A DNA stretch of 64,000 nt from Lamellibrachia columna (lineage: Eukaryota; Annelida; Polychaeta; Sabellida; Siboglinidae). Within the stretch, counting starts at the first letter, position 1; the number at the start of each line of letters is the position of its first letter. The stretch is from positions 375,501 to 439,500 of the forward strand of contig OY759273.1 of assembly GCA_963662155.1 (NCBI GenBank), in the 5' to 3' direction. This document shows positions 58,801 through 61,079 of this stretch, in pieces. The notes below the pieces were generated by a model. It was not told the DNA's origin, ran no database searches, and saw only the letters and a program-made list of their open reading frames with translations. A program made the position numbers and the translations under genes.

Positions 58801-59380
58801 GTCATTGTCGGCACGATCTGTCTCATCATCCTAGTCCTTCGACGGCGGGTCAGTGCGCTTCTTCATTTGTCCGAGGGTGACCATGAATAATAGTAATAAA
58901 CATGCGGTAAACCTTATAAAATATGCAAATAAATGCATTTAAAATACCACTAGTAATAAAAATTATTTAAAATAAATACAGCAATAAAATAGTGTAGAAT
59001 TGCTAAATAAGGAAATAGCTAAATAAATATATTAGCTGCTAGTAATAAGAATTATAACAAAATTAATATAGCACAATAATTATAAATTATAGCAATAATT
59101 CTAATAAATAAATGTATATGTATGATTAATAATAATCAACAATTTAATAATTTAGTAAAATATTTGTTATAGTAATAGTTTAAATGATAAAATGTATTGG
59201 TAAAATGTGAGGTATATTATTATCATGATGTGTTGTCTGCTGCAGTTTGTAGGAGGTGAGCTCGGAGGCAAGAACAAGTTTGTGAAGGTGCTCACTGCAT
59301 CATTCATGATCTTTCTCTGGGTCATCTACATCGCGCTCTCCTCCATCAAGGCCTACAATCCTGATGTGTTGCCATGGTGA
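2806..59380 (+). CDS. NCX: Na+/Ca2+ exchanger (NCX/SLC8 family), 3' half of gene, multi-exon
   Basis: This is a plasma-membrane antiporter that exchanges Na+ for Ca2+. Exons with matching splice phases give about 555 codons: a cytosolic loop segment, CBD1, CBD2, a linker and the C-terminal membrane half. Diagnostic residues are IDDDE at the end of CBD1, [13 protein letters not shown] and [19 protein letters not shown] of the alpha-2 repeat, and [18 protein letters not shown] for the first C-terminal helix. The chain ends at a TGA at 59378-59380. The N-terminal membrane half and alpha-1 repeat are missing and should lie upstream. Introns range from about 0.4 to 12.5 kb and consist mostly of tandem arrays and transposons. 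CBD1 carries an extra loop of about 45 residues. CBD2 seems to lack the acidic cluster seen in Ca2+-binding relatives. Family identity is certain; orthology to a particular SLC8 paralogue is not determined. Confidence 0.95.
2896..3622. repeat. Minisatellite, 84-93-bp unit x 8
   Basis: The unit contains GGAGTTGGTTAGTTAACTTA and CTTGGAGTTCTCTGACTC. Units differ mainly by a short linker (TTTGTTC or TTTGCATAT). It lies 55 bp after the donor of the exon at 2806. Confidence 0.95.
3623..4837. other. Intron, no gene seen
   Basis: AT-rich. At 3725-3895 there are degenerate repeats around ACAGAAATAGTA and ACATTATTT. The rest is apparently unique with no supported coding signal. Confidence 0.6.
4838..5003 (+). 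mobile_element. CR1 fragment H, 3' end only
   Basis: It matches the CR1 3' region seen at 45330-45478: GTGAATATGT, GGGC-GGTTACACAT, a GATAAGCCAA-CAGCTTC relative, CACTTGCC, and the terminal GGCAATCTTGTTAAATC. It is strongly 5'-truncated. Confidence 0.8.
5397..5490. repeat. Tandem repeat, 23 bp x 4
   Basis: The unit is AAATACAACATAACAAGTAG plus ATC. Copies are nearly identical. Confidence 0.95.
6090..6365 (-). pseudogene. Unrecognised coding-like fragment in the 5.0-7.1 kb element
   Basis: A 91-residue open stretch includes [20 protein letters not shown] and [20 protein letters not shown]. It has balanced amphipathic composition unlike the random shadows nearby. A second minus-strand stretch at about 5718-5830 ([20 protein letters not shown]) looks like a small beta-barrel fold. 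I do not recognise the family; transposase-derived is a guess from context. Confidence 0.3.
6377..6438. repeat. Tandem repeat, 15 bp x 4
   Basis: The unit is ATTATAATGTCTTAG; copies are identical. Confidence 0.95.
7254..7508. repeat. Minisatellite, 18 bp x about 14
   Basis: The unit is GAGGAGCCAGACCACAAC with CCGCAA and CATACC variants. Although 18 bp is a multiple of three, the reading shifts midway (EEPDHN to RSQTTM) and no splice signals bound it, so it is not treated as coding. Confidence 0.93.
7708..7776 (+). CDS. NCX: NCX exon (69 nt), cytosolic loop upstream of CBD1
   Basis: The acceptor is GATTTGTTGACAG and the donor is GAG|GTAACA. Phase is 2 to 2. The frame encodes [19 protein letters not shown] followed by IHS. 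The Ser residues in RGSQS and RQDS lie in basic contexts that could be kinase sites (inference). In NCX proteins this position is the regulatory loop before CBD1. The next firmly supported exon (15099) needs phase 1, so at least one exon of length 3n+2 must lie between them. Confidence 0.55.
8015..8225. repeat. Degenerate repeats of CACTGACATGTCA
   Basis: About ten loosely spaced copies of ACACTGACATGTCAC-type sequence contain the palindrome TGACATGTCA. Confidence 0.75.
8405..8925. repeat. Minisatellite, 30 bp x 17
   Basis: The unit is built around TGCTTGTTGCTAGGGCTGTG followed by CTACTTATTG. It is moderately diverged, with the most regular copies at 8660-8780. Confidence 0.95.
8961..9055. 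repeat. Tandem repeat, 23 bp x 4
   Basis: The unit is CTTGATAAGTTAGTTACCTG plus GTA. It ends about 25 bp before the candidate microexon at 9080. Confidence 0.95.
9080..9090 (+). CDS. NCX: Candidate 11-nt NCX microexon (copy 1)
   Basis: A good acceptor (TTTTTTGTGTGCAG) is followed by 11 nt and GTAATT. With phase 2 in and phase 1 out it supplies exactly the phase change needed between 7708-7776 and 15099-15201, without a stop, reading R-W-F-S-E into EMFGKF. A related copy lies at 9237. This is inference from splice phase only; no transcript evidence is available. Confidence 0.3.
9237..9247 (+). CDS. NCX: Candidate 11-nt NCX microexon (copy 2), possible alternative
   Basis: This is a diverged repeat of the 9080 microexon with about 55 bp of shared flank (TTGACGTGTTATTTT here, TTGATGTGATTTTTT there). 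The acceptor is TTTTGAATAG and the donor GTGATG, which is weaker. Phase and length are the same, reading R-G-S-S-E into EMFGKF. The two could be mutually exclusive, or one could be dead. Confidence 0.22.
9287..9850 (+). mobile_element. Dispersed repeat element, copy A
   Basis: The sequence matches the reverse complement of about 31985-32860. Shared blocks include AGTGCTTGCGTAACTGGTTA, ACAGATCGATGTCTGGGGCT, GATTGTCAGGTTGTTATCTG and CAACAACAGCTGACATACAC, ending in a CA-rich microsatellite. No ORF, TIR or target-site duplication was found. The architecture of conserved ends, an internal minisatellite and a terminal microsatellite resembles Helitron-like non-autonomous elements of molluscs (inference). 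Confidence 0.75.
9611..9738. repeat. Minisatellite inside element copy A, 18 bp x 7
   Basis: The unit is TGTATAAGCTATGTGCCA. Copy B of the element holds only one related segment (ATAGCTTATACATAAATG in its orientation), so the expansion is specific to copy A. Confidence 0.95.
9822..9852. repeat. Microsatellite (GC/CA-rich)
   Basis: CGCGCGCATG is followed by a pure CA run at the end of element copy A. Confidence 0.9.
9972..10318. repeat. Minisatellite, 69 bp x 5
   Basis: The unit includes ACATTTCTCCCATGGTGCCA and GTATGTCTAGGGCCTTTCC. It is open in several frames only because 69 is a multiple of three. Copies are over 97% alike by eye. Confidence 0.95.
10565..12770. repeat. Satellite-like array, 46 bp x about 48, with higher-order structure
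   Basis: The monomer is GTTTCACTAGGATTGTCTTT, AAAGGAAGTGATCTAACAGG and CCCAGT. Variants are CACTAGG or CATTAGG, GAAGTGATC or GAACTGATA, and CAGG or CGGG. The same order of variants recurs with a 368-bp (8-monomer) offset around 11510 and 11880, showing block duplication. Confidence 0.96.
13139..13144 (+). CDS. NCX: Candidate 6-nt NCX microexon
   Basis: The six bases ATTCAA sit between a pyrimidine-rich acceptor (CCCCCTGCCACCATCAG) and a perfect donor (GTAAGT). Being a multiple of three it would not disturb the frame at any position. This is speculative; the strong paired signals are the only evidence. Confidence 0.2.
14966..15017. repeat. (AT)n microsatellite
   Basis: About 26 uninterrupted AT dinucleotides, 80 bp before the exon at 15099. 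Confidence 0.97.
15099..15201 (+). CDS. NCX: NCX exon, start of Calx-beta domain 1
   Basis: The acceptor is TTGCATTCTTTCAG and the donor AAG|GTAGGT. Phase is 1 to 2 over 103 nt. It encodes [20 protein letters not shown] followed by [12 protein letters not shown], the first two strands of a Calx-beta fold (F-x-F...Y...E-x-x-G-x-x-x-x-x-V). Its 3' end and donor are duplicated just downstream (15264-15352). Confidence 0.85.
15170..15352. repeat. 94-bp tandem duplication of exon end plus splice donor
   Basis: Unit 1 starts inside the NCX exon (ATAGATGTGATATTCCACAG) and runs through the donor into the intron. Unit 2 starts at 15264 and repeats 32 exonic nt, the donor GTAGGT and 60 nt of intron with about 90% identity. 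In the second copy the upstream CCCCTGCAG could act as an acceptor, giving a decoy 32-nt exon with an early stop. Confidence 0.92.
15353..15760. other. Intron, no gene seen
   Basis: Apparently unique sequence. Small overlapping open stretches on both strands at 15403-15639 have no domain signal. Confidence 0.5.
16178..16293. repeat. Tandem duplication, 58 bp x 2
   Basis: The unit begins CCTCAGTTGTATCTAACCAA. The same GTTGTATCTAACCA sequence reappears on the other side of CR1-E at 17573, marking the pre-insertion site. Confidence 0.9.
16316..17577 (-). mobile_element. CR1 fragment E (antisense), nested
   Basis: It starts at the CR1 3' end (reverse complement of AATCTTGTTAAATCTTGTTA) and extends to the RT fingers, where it is 5'-truncated. 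It carries RT motifs (see 16870-17439) and the 3' UTR block GGGCGGGTTATAAGTAGATG-like. It sits inside the 15.76-17.95 kb TIR element. Confidence 0.92.
16870..17439 (-). pseudogene. CR1-E reverse transcriptase fragment
   Basis: The 189-residue open stretch has [35 protein letters not shown] and the catalytic FADDTKLF, then [20 protein letters not shown] of the post-RT region. It is truncated at both sides relative to a full CR1 ORF2. The downstream frame continues at 16397-16639 after a disruption. Confidence 0.92.
17912..18365. repeat. Minisatellite, 65 bp x 7, seeded at a transposon end
   Basis: Each unit contains the right terminal inverted repeat (ATTATTTTAGTGAAACATTC) plus about 33 bp of flank (TTCATGTTGTGCTATTGTCC). 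So the junction of transposon and host was copied in tandem. Confidence 0.93.
18370..18880. other. Intron, no gene seen
   Basis: Unique-looking AT-rich sequence between the 65-bp array and the long-TIR element. Confidence 0.5.
18885..20845. mobile_element. About 2-kb element with long (about 300-bp) inverted repeats
   Basis: The left arm (about 18885-19180) and right arm (about 20510-20845) are reverse complements at roughly 70-75%. Shared pieces are TTGGCAATATTG, TATTCCAGGAATG, CTTCTTTTGAT, ACGATCGAT, TCTAGTGAAA/CCTAGTGAAA and GGGTTCTG-TGTGCA. The 1.3-kb interior holds only short unrecognised open stretches (19537-19794 plus, 20346-20555 minus). It is a fold-back or TIR DNA transposon; the family is not known. 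Confidence 0.7.
20945..23225. repeat. Array, 76 bp x about 30, with higher-order blocks
   Basis: Monomer pieces are TCATCTTGTGTCTTTCAAAT, GAGACATCAACCACTGTAAG and CTTCCACTTGTTATGCTTG. Diverged monomer types recur in the same order with about 302-bp spacing (for example near 21339, 21640, 21942 and 22170-22472), so four-monomer blocks were amplified. Confidence 0.95.
23233..24110. mobile_element. Non-autonomous DNA transposon with GGGGAGACCGGGG ends
   Basis: The left end GGGGAGACCGGGGTTAGTTG and right end GCCCCGGTGTCCCC form an imperfect TIR, both flanked by TA (candidate target-site duplication). The interior repeats GTTACAACTTGCC-like motifs and has no transposase. It is about 880 bp, inserted at the end of the 76-bp array. 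Confidence 0.75.
24113..24571. other. Intron, no gene seen
   Basis: Mostly unique. Two short open stretches (24033-24420) show no domain. Confidence 0.45.
24572..24645. repeat. GT-rich simple repeat
   Basis: Impure GTGTGTGC/GCATGC run. Confidence 0.85.
24718..24903. repeat. ATCATCATGTGGT repeats (13 and 21 bp)
   Basis: Mixed 21-bp (ATCATCATATCATCATGTGGT with one base variants) and shorter 12-13-bp units, about 12 copies. Confidence 0.93.
25262..25395. repeat. Tandem repeat, 19 bp x 7
   Basis: The unit is GACCCTAGGGCCGTCCAA plus one or two variable bases. It shares its core with the 38-bp array that follows. Confidence 0.93.
26523..27178 (+). mobile_element. Non-autonomous transposon with ACCGGT palindromes and zinc-finger-like ORF
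   Basis: It interrupts the 38-bp array. The left subterminal region carries many CTACCGGT/ACCGGTAG palindromes. Its GC-rich middle encodes the start of a BED/TTF-type zinc finger (see 26816). Left end CGGACATGCC; the right end is near GCCTTGAACG. No clear TIR. Confidence 0.6.
26816..27007 (+). pseudogene. N-terminal fragment of a zinc-finger transposase-like protein
   Basis: The start reads [20 protein letters not shown], then [20 protein letters not shown]. The pattern basic stretch, [YF]-x-x-x-F-x-W-[LV] and NHA-x-[FC] is what opens many TTF/BED-like zinc fingers of hAT-type and domesticated proteins. The expected Cys after NHAV is Phe here and the zinc-ligand region ends soon after, so it is broken or a captured exon. 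Codon GC content is higher than its surroundings. Confidence 0.45.
27223..27732. other. Intron with a small duplicated segment
   Basis: At 27490-27620 a stretch with CTGGC-GA-GTTATTTGTTTAAGC and CACATTTTAAG occurs twice. Nothing else is recognisable. Confidence 0.5.
27733..27754 (+). CDS. NCX: NCX microexon (22 nt), loop of CBD1
   Basis: A strong acceptor (TTTTCTGTTGCAG) and donor (GGG|GTAAGT) bound 22 nt, phase 2 to 0, encoding S-S-P-E-G-N-S-G. It joins the phase-2 end of 15201 to the phase-0 start of 31308 exactly. Its flexible Gly/Ser-rich product lies in an extra surface loop of CBD1. Confidence 0.75.
28020..28640. repeat. Minisatellite, 54 bp x 11
   Basis: The unit is GTTGCCAGTCACTCAGTCAG, GCTGCACACAGAATAATGAA and TGCCTGTTTGAAAT. 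GGC/GCC variants alternate. The long ORF across it is a consequence of the 54-bp period. Confidence 0.96.
28797..29515. repeat. Minisatellite, 56 bp x about 12
   Basis: The unit contains GAACCCAGAGCTACCAAGTG and TTGTTTCACATGGCCTACAC. It is broken at 29187-29262 by a unique 75-bp segment. Confidence 0.95.
29516..29989. other. Intron, no gene seen
   Basis: Unique-looking sequence; nothing supported. Confidence 0.5.
29990..30296. repeat. Minisatellite, 92 bp x 3.3
   Basis: The unit starts TTGGCAGCCGTGTGAACCCG and includes TTACTCTAGAATGTTTGACA; copies are almost identical. Confidence 0.95.
30400..30475. repeat. Tandem duplication of about 37 bp x 2
   Basis: AAACCACTGATTTGTTTCTG followed by GTGTTGACCCAAG occurs twice. 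Confidence 0.9.
30590..31283 (-). mobile_element. CR1 fragment F (antisense), itself interrupted
   Basis: 30590-30775 matches the CR1 3' end (AAGTGGACAAGG, TGGCTTATCGAGAGTCCAAC, TAACCCGCCCT). 31195-31283 matches the next upstream CR1 part (CTATTTGTTCTCCTCTTGAA, CTCCTGGTCT). About 415 bp of other sequence lies between, including the array at 31015. It ends about 25 bp before the NCX acceptor at 31307. Confidence 0.85.
31015..31190. repeat. Degenerate repeat, about 26 bp x 7
   Basis: Copies of TGTGCCCCCTTTGTGCCCTC and TTGTTATG within CR1-F. Confidence 0.85.
31308..31484 (+). CDS. NCX: NCX exon, middle of Calx-beta domain 1, with GC splice donor
   Basis: The acceptor is TTCATTCCTCGTCTGTAG. The 177 nt are phase 0 to 0. 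The first about 40 residues ([19 protein letters not shown] onward) are a loop not usual in CBD1; [20 protein letters not shown] and CKGLL are Calx-beta strands. No GT donor fits. The only placement that keeps phase and homology (CKGLL | EFKNTES) uses TTG|GCAAGT, a GC-AG intron. An antisense CR1 fragment ends about 25 bp upstream of the exon. Confidence 0.85.
31583..31895. repeat. AT-rich microsatellite with inverted GTTGGCTGGCAATG blocks
   Basis: Long (AT)n tracts are separated by ATTGCCAGCCAAC (31661) and its reverse complement GTTGGCTGGCAAT (31728, 31802, 31902). This is a strong cruciform-forming region. Several ORFs of alternating Tyr-Ile across it are artefacts. Confidence 0.95.
31985..32860 (-). 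mobile_element. Dispersed repeat element, copy B (inverted relative to copy A)
   Basis: Reverse complement of 9287-9850, about 80-85% alike in shared blocks. It carries an extra about 85 bp (32075-32150) missing from copy A and a different internal minisatellite (32365-32735). It starts in a GT-rich microsatellite next to CAGCTGTTGTTG. Confidence 0.78.
32365..32735. repeat. Minisatellite inside element copy B, 34 bp x 11
   Basis: The unit is TTTCTACTGCCTCTATCCAT then GCACCTGTATCATA. Copy A contains this segment once (around 9431-9465, opposite strand), so the expansion is specific to copy B. Confidence 0.96.
32938..33244. repeat. Minisatellite, 28 bp x 11
   Basis: The unit is TACTTTGATGAGACAGTCAG plus GTATGTAA; copies are nearly perfect. 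Confidence 0.97.
33245..33513. other. Intron, no gene seen
   Basis: Unique AT-rich sequence. Confidence 0.5.
33518..34179. mobile_element. piggyBac-type MITE (662 bp)
   Basis: It is flanked on both sides by TTAA (33514-33517, 34180-34183). The ends are CCCATTAGAGTCCGC and GGGGCCTAATGGG, sharing an inverted CCCATTAG. TTAA duplication with CCC...GGG ends is the piggyBac hallmark. A GC-rich block (CCGCGGCCGGCCG) lies near the left end. No transposase. Confidence 0.88.
34314..34479 (+). CDS. NCX: NCX exon, end of Calx-beta domain 1
   Basis: The acceptor is TTGCCCATGTCTAG and the donor G|GTAAGA. The 166 nt are phase 0 to 1. It encodes [20 protein letters not shown] followed by [17 protein letters not shown] and ARVTIIDDD. 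The terminal acidic triplet and the IINDN...D-x-D segment correspond to the Ca2+-coordinating face of CBD1, so Ca2+ sensing may be kept here, though Asn replaces Asp at one or two positions. Confidence 0.93.
34810..35142 (+). mobile_element. CR1 fragment G, 3' end, directly upstream of a splice acceptor
   Basis: It matches CR1 from the end of ORF2 (AAGAACTAGAGGACACCAAG, CTCACAGAGGACGATAAAGG) through the 3' UTR (GGGCGGGTTACACATAGATG) to CAATCTTGTTAAATCTTGTT. Its end is about 9 bp from the CBD2 exon at 35152. Confidence 0.9.
35152..35275 (+). CDS. NCX: NCX exon, start of Calx-beta domain 2
   Basis: The acceptor is AAACCAAACAG and the donor AT|GTGAGT. The 124 nt are phase 1 to 2. It encodes [20 protein letters not shown] then [19 protein letters not shown], the first strands of CBD2. 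The 3' end of a CR1 copy stops only about 9 bp before the exon, so the branch and pyrimidine region upstream is transposon sequence. Confidence 0.93.
35300..38013. repeat. 89-bp array x about 20 copying an NCX splice acceptor and exon start
   Basis: Each unit has 38 nt equal to the start of the exon at 38014 (TGATGGCTCGGCAAAGGGAG, TACCTGGAATAGATTCTG) and 51 nt of the intron before it, ending CATTGATGCAG. Nineteen units precede a hAT-like MITE (37034-37899) and one more follows; the real exon is the last member. Some units have GCAGTTAAGG in place of GCAGTGATGG. Confidence 0.96.
37034..37899. mobile_element. hAT-like MITE (866 bp)
   Basis: Perfect 8-bp terminal inverted repeats CAGGGTTG/CAACCCTG, flanked by 8-bp GTTGTGTG and ATTGTGTG (one mismatch). 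The subterminal zones are arrays of the palindrome GATTTAAATC (left) and degenerate AT runs (right). The interior has no transposase; the minus-strand open stretch 37092-37337 has no domain. It inserted after the 89-bp array had formed. Confidence 0.88.
38014..38143 (+). CDS. NCX: NCX exon, middle of Calx-beta domain 2
   Basis: The acceptor is TCATTGGTACAG and the donor CTT|GTAAGC. The 130 nt are phase 2 to 0. It encodes [20 protein letters not shown] then [20 protein letters not shown] and DSL. It aligns with the D-G-T-A...D-[FY]-E...G-x-L-x-F core of CBD2, but the acidic stretch after the IxVxVID strand is replaced by KMNKDS. It is the last and intact member of an 89-bp array that copies this exon's acceptor and first 38 nt. 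Confidence 0.93.
38312..38690. repeat. Minisatellite, about 33 bp x 11
   Basis: The unit is TCATATTGTTGTCACAAGAC plus ATGAGACAAAGC or ATAAGACAAGGTGC. Confidence 0.93.
39017..39107 (+). CDS. NCX: NCX exon, end of Calx-beta domain 2
   Basis: The acceptor is CTGGTTCTTGCAG and the donor CAG|GTACTG. The 91 nt are phase 0 to 1. It encodes [20 protein letters not shown] then [10 protein letters not shown], the last two strands of CBD2. Confidence 0.9.
39108..40058. other. Intron, no gene seen
   Basis: Unique AT-rich sequence. A 69-codon open stretch at 39651-39860 shows no splice context or domain. A missed phase 1-1 NCX exon here cannot be excluded. Confidence 0.45.
40059..40131 (+). CDS. NCX: NCX exon, linker after CBD2
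   Basis: The acceptor is AATGCCTTCAG and the donor AAGAG|GTCAGT. The 73 nt are phase 1 to 2. It encodes [20 protein letters not shown] then GQFK. The W-S-G-Q-F pattern matches the conserved W-x-x-Q-F just before the second membrane half of NCX proteins. The linker seems several tens of residues shorter than in vertebrate NCX, so either it is compact or an exon of phase 1-1 was missed in 39108-40058. Confidence 0.85.
41371..42640 (+). pseudogene. CR1-B ORF1: Cys-rich finger and SGNH/esterase domain
   Basis: The first part (41371-41577) has closely spaced Cys residues in [20 protein letters not shown], like the PHD-type finger of CR1 ORF1. A purine-rich hinge with degenerate GGAGACGGGA repeats follows (41750-42010). 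42136-42456 holds [12 protein letters not shown] (SGNH block I, catalytic Ser) and [11 protein letters not shown] (block III, GxN). An in-frame TGA at 41575 and a stop at 42454 break it. Confidence 0.8.
42768..45385 (+). pseudogene. CR1-B ORF2: APE endonuclease and reverse transcriptase, broken
   Basis: Endonuclease motifs are [42 protein letters not shown] and [12 protein letters not shown] motifs are [54 protein letters not shown] and FTDDTK (the family has FADD; the catalytic DD is kept). Breaks include TGA at 42954, a frameshift near 43385-43430, a stop near 44080 and a frameshift near 44750. The segment [20 protein letters not shown] at 43681-43740 is the ancestor of two large arrays further on. 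Confidence 0.92.
46041..46323. other. Intron end before exon 46324, no other feature seen
   Basis: Unique sequence running into the pyrimidine tract TTTCCCTCTCCTCCAG. Confidence 0.5.
46324..46446 (+). CDS. NCX: NCX exon, first helix of C-terminal membrane half
   Basis: The acceptor is TTTCCCTCTCCTCCAG and the donor CCCAG|GTAGGT. The 123 nt are phase 2 to 2. It encodes an acidic stretch ([10 protein letters not shown]), then [20 protein letters not shown], a strongly conserved NCX membrane helix. Its last 12 nt plus donor are the seed of the about 20-bp array that follows at once. Confidence 0.95.
46435..46978. repeat. About 20-bp array x 26 copying an NCX exon end and splice donor
   Basis: The unit CATTCCTCCCAGGTAGGTTG plus T contains the last 12 nt of the exon at 46324 and the first 9-10 nt of the intron. 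Most copies keep CAG|GTAGGT or CAG|GTATGT. Copies are diverged (for example CCAGATAGG, CTGGTAGG), so the array is not brand-new. Confidence 0.95.
46979..47321. other. Intron, no gene seen
   Basis: A short CGCG/CACA run at 46980-47002, then unique AT-rich sequence. Confidence 0.5.
47322..52755 (-). mobile_element. CR1 fragment C (antisense), expanded internally by a 47-bp array
   Basis: 47322-48339 is antisense RT and pre-RT sequence, 3'-truncated inside the RT (47338-47589 reads the palm with [10 protein letters not shown]). 52661-52755 is the continuation (reverse complement of the CR1-B stretch around 43600-43690, AAACGGTCTAGAAAGAAACA-like). The 4.3-kb array between has grown from a segment about 60 bp long in CR1-B. 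Confidence 0.92.
48340..52660. repeat. 47-bp array x about 92 derived from CR1 ORF2
   Basis: The unit is TAGTTTGTAGTCTTCATCCT, TTCTGGTACACCTACAAACC and CTCCACA. Its reverse complement is the CR1 sequence for [14 protein letters not shown]. Three monomer types differ at CTCCACATAG, CTCGACATAG and CTCCACTTAG. Their order recurs in blocks (658-bp and about 845-bp offsets). Confidence 0.97.
52829..53078. repeat. Minisatellite, 14 bp x 18
   Basis: The unit is TAAGTACACACACA. It ends 270 bp before the NCX exon at 53350. Confidence 0.96.
53350..53425 (+). CDS. NCX: NCX exon, membrane helix
   Basis: The acceptor is TGTTTTAG and the donor CAG|GTAAGT. The 76 nt are phase 2 to 0. It encodes [20 protein letters not shown] then GLVEQ, matching the helix before the alpha-2 repeat (family pattern ...SLLxIGxLTxxxxDLA). 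Confidence 0.93.
53602..57662 (-). mobile_element. CR1 fragment D (antisense), expanded internally by a 40-bp array
   Basis: It runs from the post-RT region (53602) through the RT ([17 protein letters not shown] at 54300-54420, read on the minus strand) and pre-RT to the array at 55270-56778, then the endonuclease to ORF2's start ([20 protein letters not shown], near 57660). Both ends are truncated. It is the longest antisense CR1 besides fragment C and fills most of the intron between the NCX exons at 53350 and 58072. Confidence 0.92.
55270..56778. repeat. 40/38-bp array x about 38 derived from CR1 ORF2
   Basis: The unit is CATAGTCTTCATCCTTTCTG then GTACGCCTATAAACCCTCCA. A two-base-shorter type (CCACAGTC instead of CCACATAGTC) is interspersed. 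It has the same CR1 origin as the 47-bp array but different unit length and base variants (GCCTATAAACC here, ACCTACAAACC there), so the expansions are independent. Confidence 0.97.
57662..58060. repeat. Minisatellite, 31 bp x 12, reaching a splice acceptor
   Basis: The unit is GGGACACTTGTTTTGTATTA then TATTGTATCCT. The last partial copy (GCGAAACTTGTT) runs straight into CTCCTCAG, the acceptor of the alpha-2 exon at 58072. Confidence 0.94.
58072..58225 (+). CDS. NCX: NCX exon, alpha-2 ion-binding repeat
   Basis: The acceptor is TTGTTCTCCTCAG and the donor ACAG|GTCAGT. The 154 nt are phase 0 to 1. It encodes [20 protein letters not shown] then [18 protein letters not shown] and [14 protein letters not shown]. 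The G-T-S-x-P-D-T-F-A-S signature contributes to the Na+/Ca2+ coordination site of all NCX proteins and is fully conserved, so the transporter is probably functional. Confidence 0.97.
58452..58562 (+). mobile_element. CR1 fragment I, 3' end only
   Basis: It matches the CR1 3' UTR: ATATTTCAGAAGTGCG, GTTACACATAAATGAATAAC, TCTCGTTCACTTGCCATCTG and GATGGCAATTTTG. It lies in the short intron between the exons at 58072 and 58673. Confidence 0.78.
58673..58848 (+). CDS. NCX: NCX exon, end of alpha-2 repeat and next helix
   Basis: The acceptor is CTGCTGTCTGCAG and the donor CGG|GTCAGT. The 176 nt are phase 1 to 0. It encodes [20 protein letters not shown], a short extracellular or loop segment, and the hydrophobic helix [18 protein letters not shown] ending in RRR. 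The pattern G-S-N-x-V-N-V-F-L-G is characteristic of NCX. Confidence 0.97.
58849..59245. other. Intron, AT-rich, no feature seen
   Basis: Strong runs of AATAAATA/TAATAAT-type sequence; no array and no gene. Confidence 0.5.
59246..59380 (+). CDS. NCX: NCX last exon, C-terminal helix and stop
   Basis: The acceptor is TTGTCTGCTGCAG. The 135 nt include the TGA at 59378-59380. It encodes [20 protein letters not shown] then [20 protein letters not shown] and VLPW. The G-G-E-L-G-G motif and last hydrophobic helix match the C-terminus of NCX. The 3' UTR begins at 59381. Confidence 0.96.
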   Translation, partial: FVGGELGGKNKFVKVLTASFMIFLWVIYIALSSIKAYNPDVLPW

Positions 59381-60362
59381 TCAAGGCCTACCTGTTTCGT
59401 CTGACATTGCAATGGGAAAAAATGATGTTGCTATGTAGATATATATTTATATAAATATTTAAGGTTTAAACTTTCCGTTGCCCTGCTGCCTCACCAGATG
59501 GCAGGTGAACCAGCCGGGAGCAAGGATGTCACCTTTTCATGCAGTTTCTGGGTCAATCCTTCCTGGATATGTCTGTTAAAACTGATCTATTGCACAGTGT
59601 TTATGAGCAACTTATGACGATATGGATGTAGTACATGCAAGTCCCATGACTTTTTTTAATGAATGAATGAATGTGTATTCAACAACAAAAACAACAACAA
59701 CAGCTGCTGCTGAAGGGACATAGCTGAAGTCATACAACTTATAAGGTGCTGTGCCCTTCTCAAACTAAATAAATACAATACAAGTAAAATATAAAGTACA
59801 AAATAGCATTTTCAATTCACTTATAGATTTATTACAGTGGCGCTTGTGTTATTAACAATGGTTTTCATGCAAACTTTATTCTTAGAAAACAATTATATAT
59901 ATCAAATTCATTTGGCCTGTCAAGTTTCGTCAGCCTGGAATATTAAAAATACAAATGTACTCTTCATCTGTATCTCTGTCGGCGAATTACATGTGAAATG
60001 GTGTTCCTGAGTTGAATCATCTGCATCTTGGCCCAAAGAAACAAGTACGATTTGTGATTGTGAGTGACTGCCTGGATATGTATATATAGATACATACACA
60101 GACAGATGCATGTATAAATTATATGTAAATACTTTTATTTTATTGCACTGGGTGAACAATTGTCCATTTTATACAGCATGATGTCTTCAACACAAATTAT
60201 GATCCATTGCTGTGATAGGGGTCTTCAGTTGTTGGTTGTCAATTTAAGTTTTAAACTGTACCTGTTGTGAGCCCAAGGTCATGTGACACAAGAAGATAGA
60301 GGCTGAGTGAGTCAGTCAAAGTATATTTGTAAAAAATACCAACAGTTTCTTGAGAGATAATC
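59381..60362. other. NCX 3' UTR and downstream flank
   Basis: It starts after the NCX stop with a short repeat of exon sequence (TGATCAAGGCCTACCTG copies ATCAAGGCCTAC of the exon). A CAACAACAGCTGCTGCTG stretch lies at 59690-59715. No other gene is recognisable. Confidence 0.5.
59768..59773 (+). promoter_or_regulatory. Candidate NCX poly(A) signal
   Basis: AATAAA lies about 390 bp past the stop codon, the first canonical hexamer I noticed. The region is A-rich, so it may be chance. Confidence 0.25.
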
Positions 60363-60675
60363 GCCATGTCAAATATTACATTCCAAGAAACCGGAATGTC
60401 GGTCCATTCAAAGTTCTTTAATAATCACCATGTCAAATATTACATTCCAAGAAACCGGAATGTCGGTCCATTCAAAGTTCTTTAATAATCACCATGTCAA
60501 ATATTACATTCCAAGAAACCGGAATGTCGGTCCATTCAAAGTTCTTTAATAATCACTATGTCAAATATTACATTCCAAGAAACTGGAATGTCGGTCCATT
60601 CAAAGTTCTTTAATAATCACCATGTCAAATATTACATTCCAAGAAACTGGAATGTCAGTCCATTCAAAGTTCTTG
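60363..60675. repeat. Minisatellite, 64 bp x 5
   Basis: The unit contains the inverted repeat ACATTCC-(8 nt)-GGAATGT and TCCATTCAAAGTTCTTTAAT. Confidence 0.96.
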
Positions 60676-61079
60676 AATGTTGTTCATCATTCATTCGTGC
60701 AAACAGAATTGTTACTTTCACTGTGAACCAGTATAACACTATCAAGTGTTCTTTTGTACAAATGTGTTATAGGATGTGCACGGTTAAACATTAATTTTAC
60801 AAATACATGTACATATTTCAGGTGAAACGCTACCGTCTCACTCTTTGTAAATGTGTTATTTTTCAGAAAGGAACAATTTTGCACAGATCAGAACAAATGA
60901 TCTAGTGTCCATTGAATTCACATTTTATTTATATGTTTTTGCCAATTATGTAACTATGGCAAAGATGACTATTTAAGGGTTCATTGGTGTCTGTTCTACC
61001 AGTGGTTACACAAGTAAGCTGATGTTAGATTGCAGTCCAACTTGCGGCATATTGCATCATCCTTTGGGCTGCGTTTATT
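60676..61079. other. Intergenic or 3' flank, no gene seen
   Basis: Unique-looking sequence; nothing supported. Confidence 0.45.
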
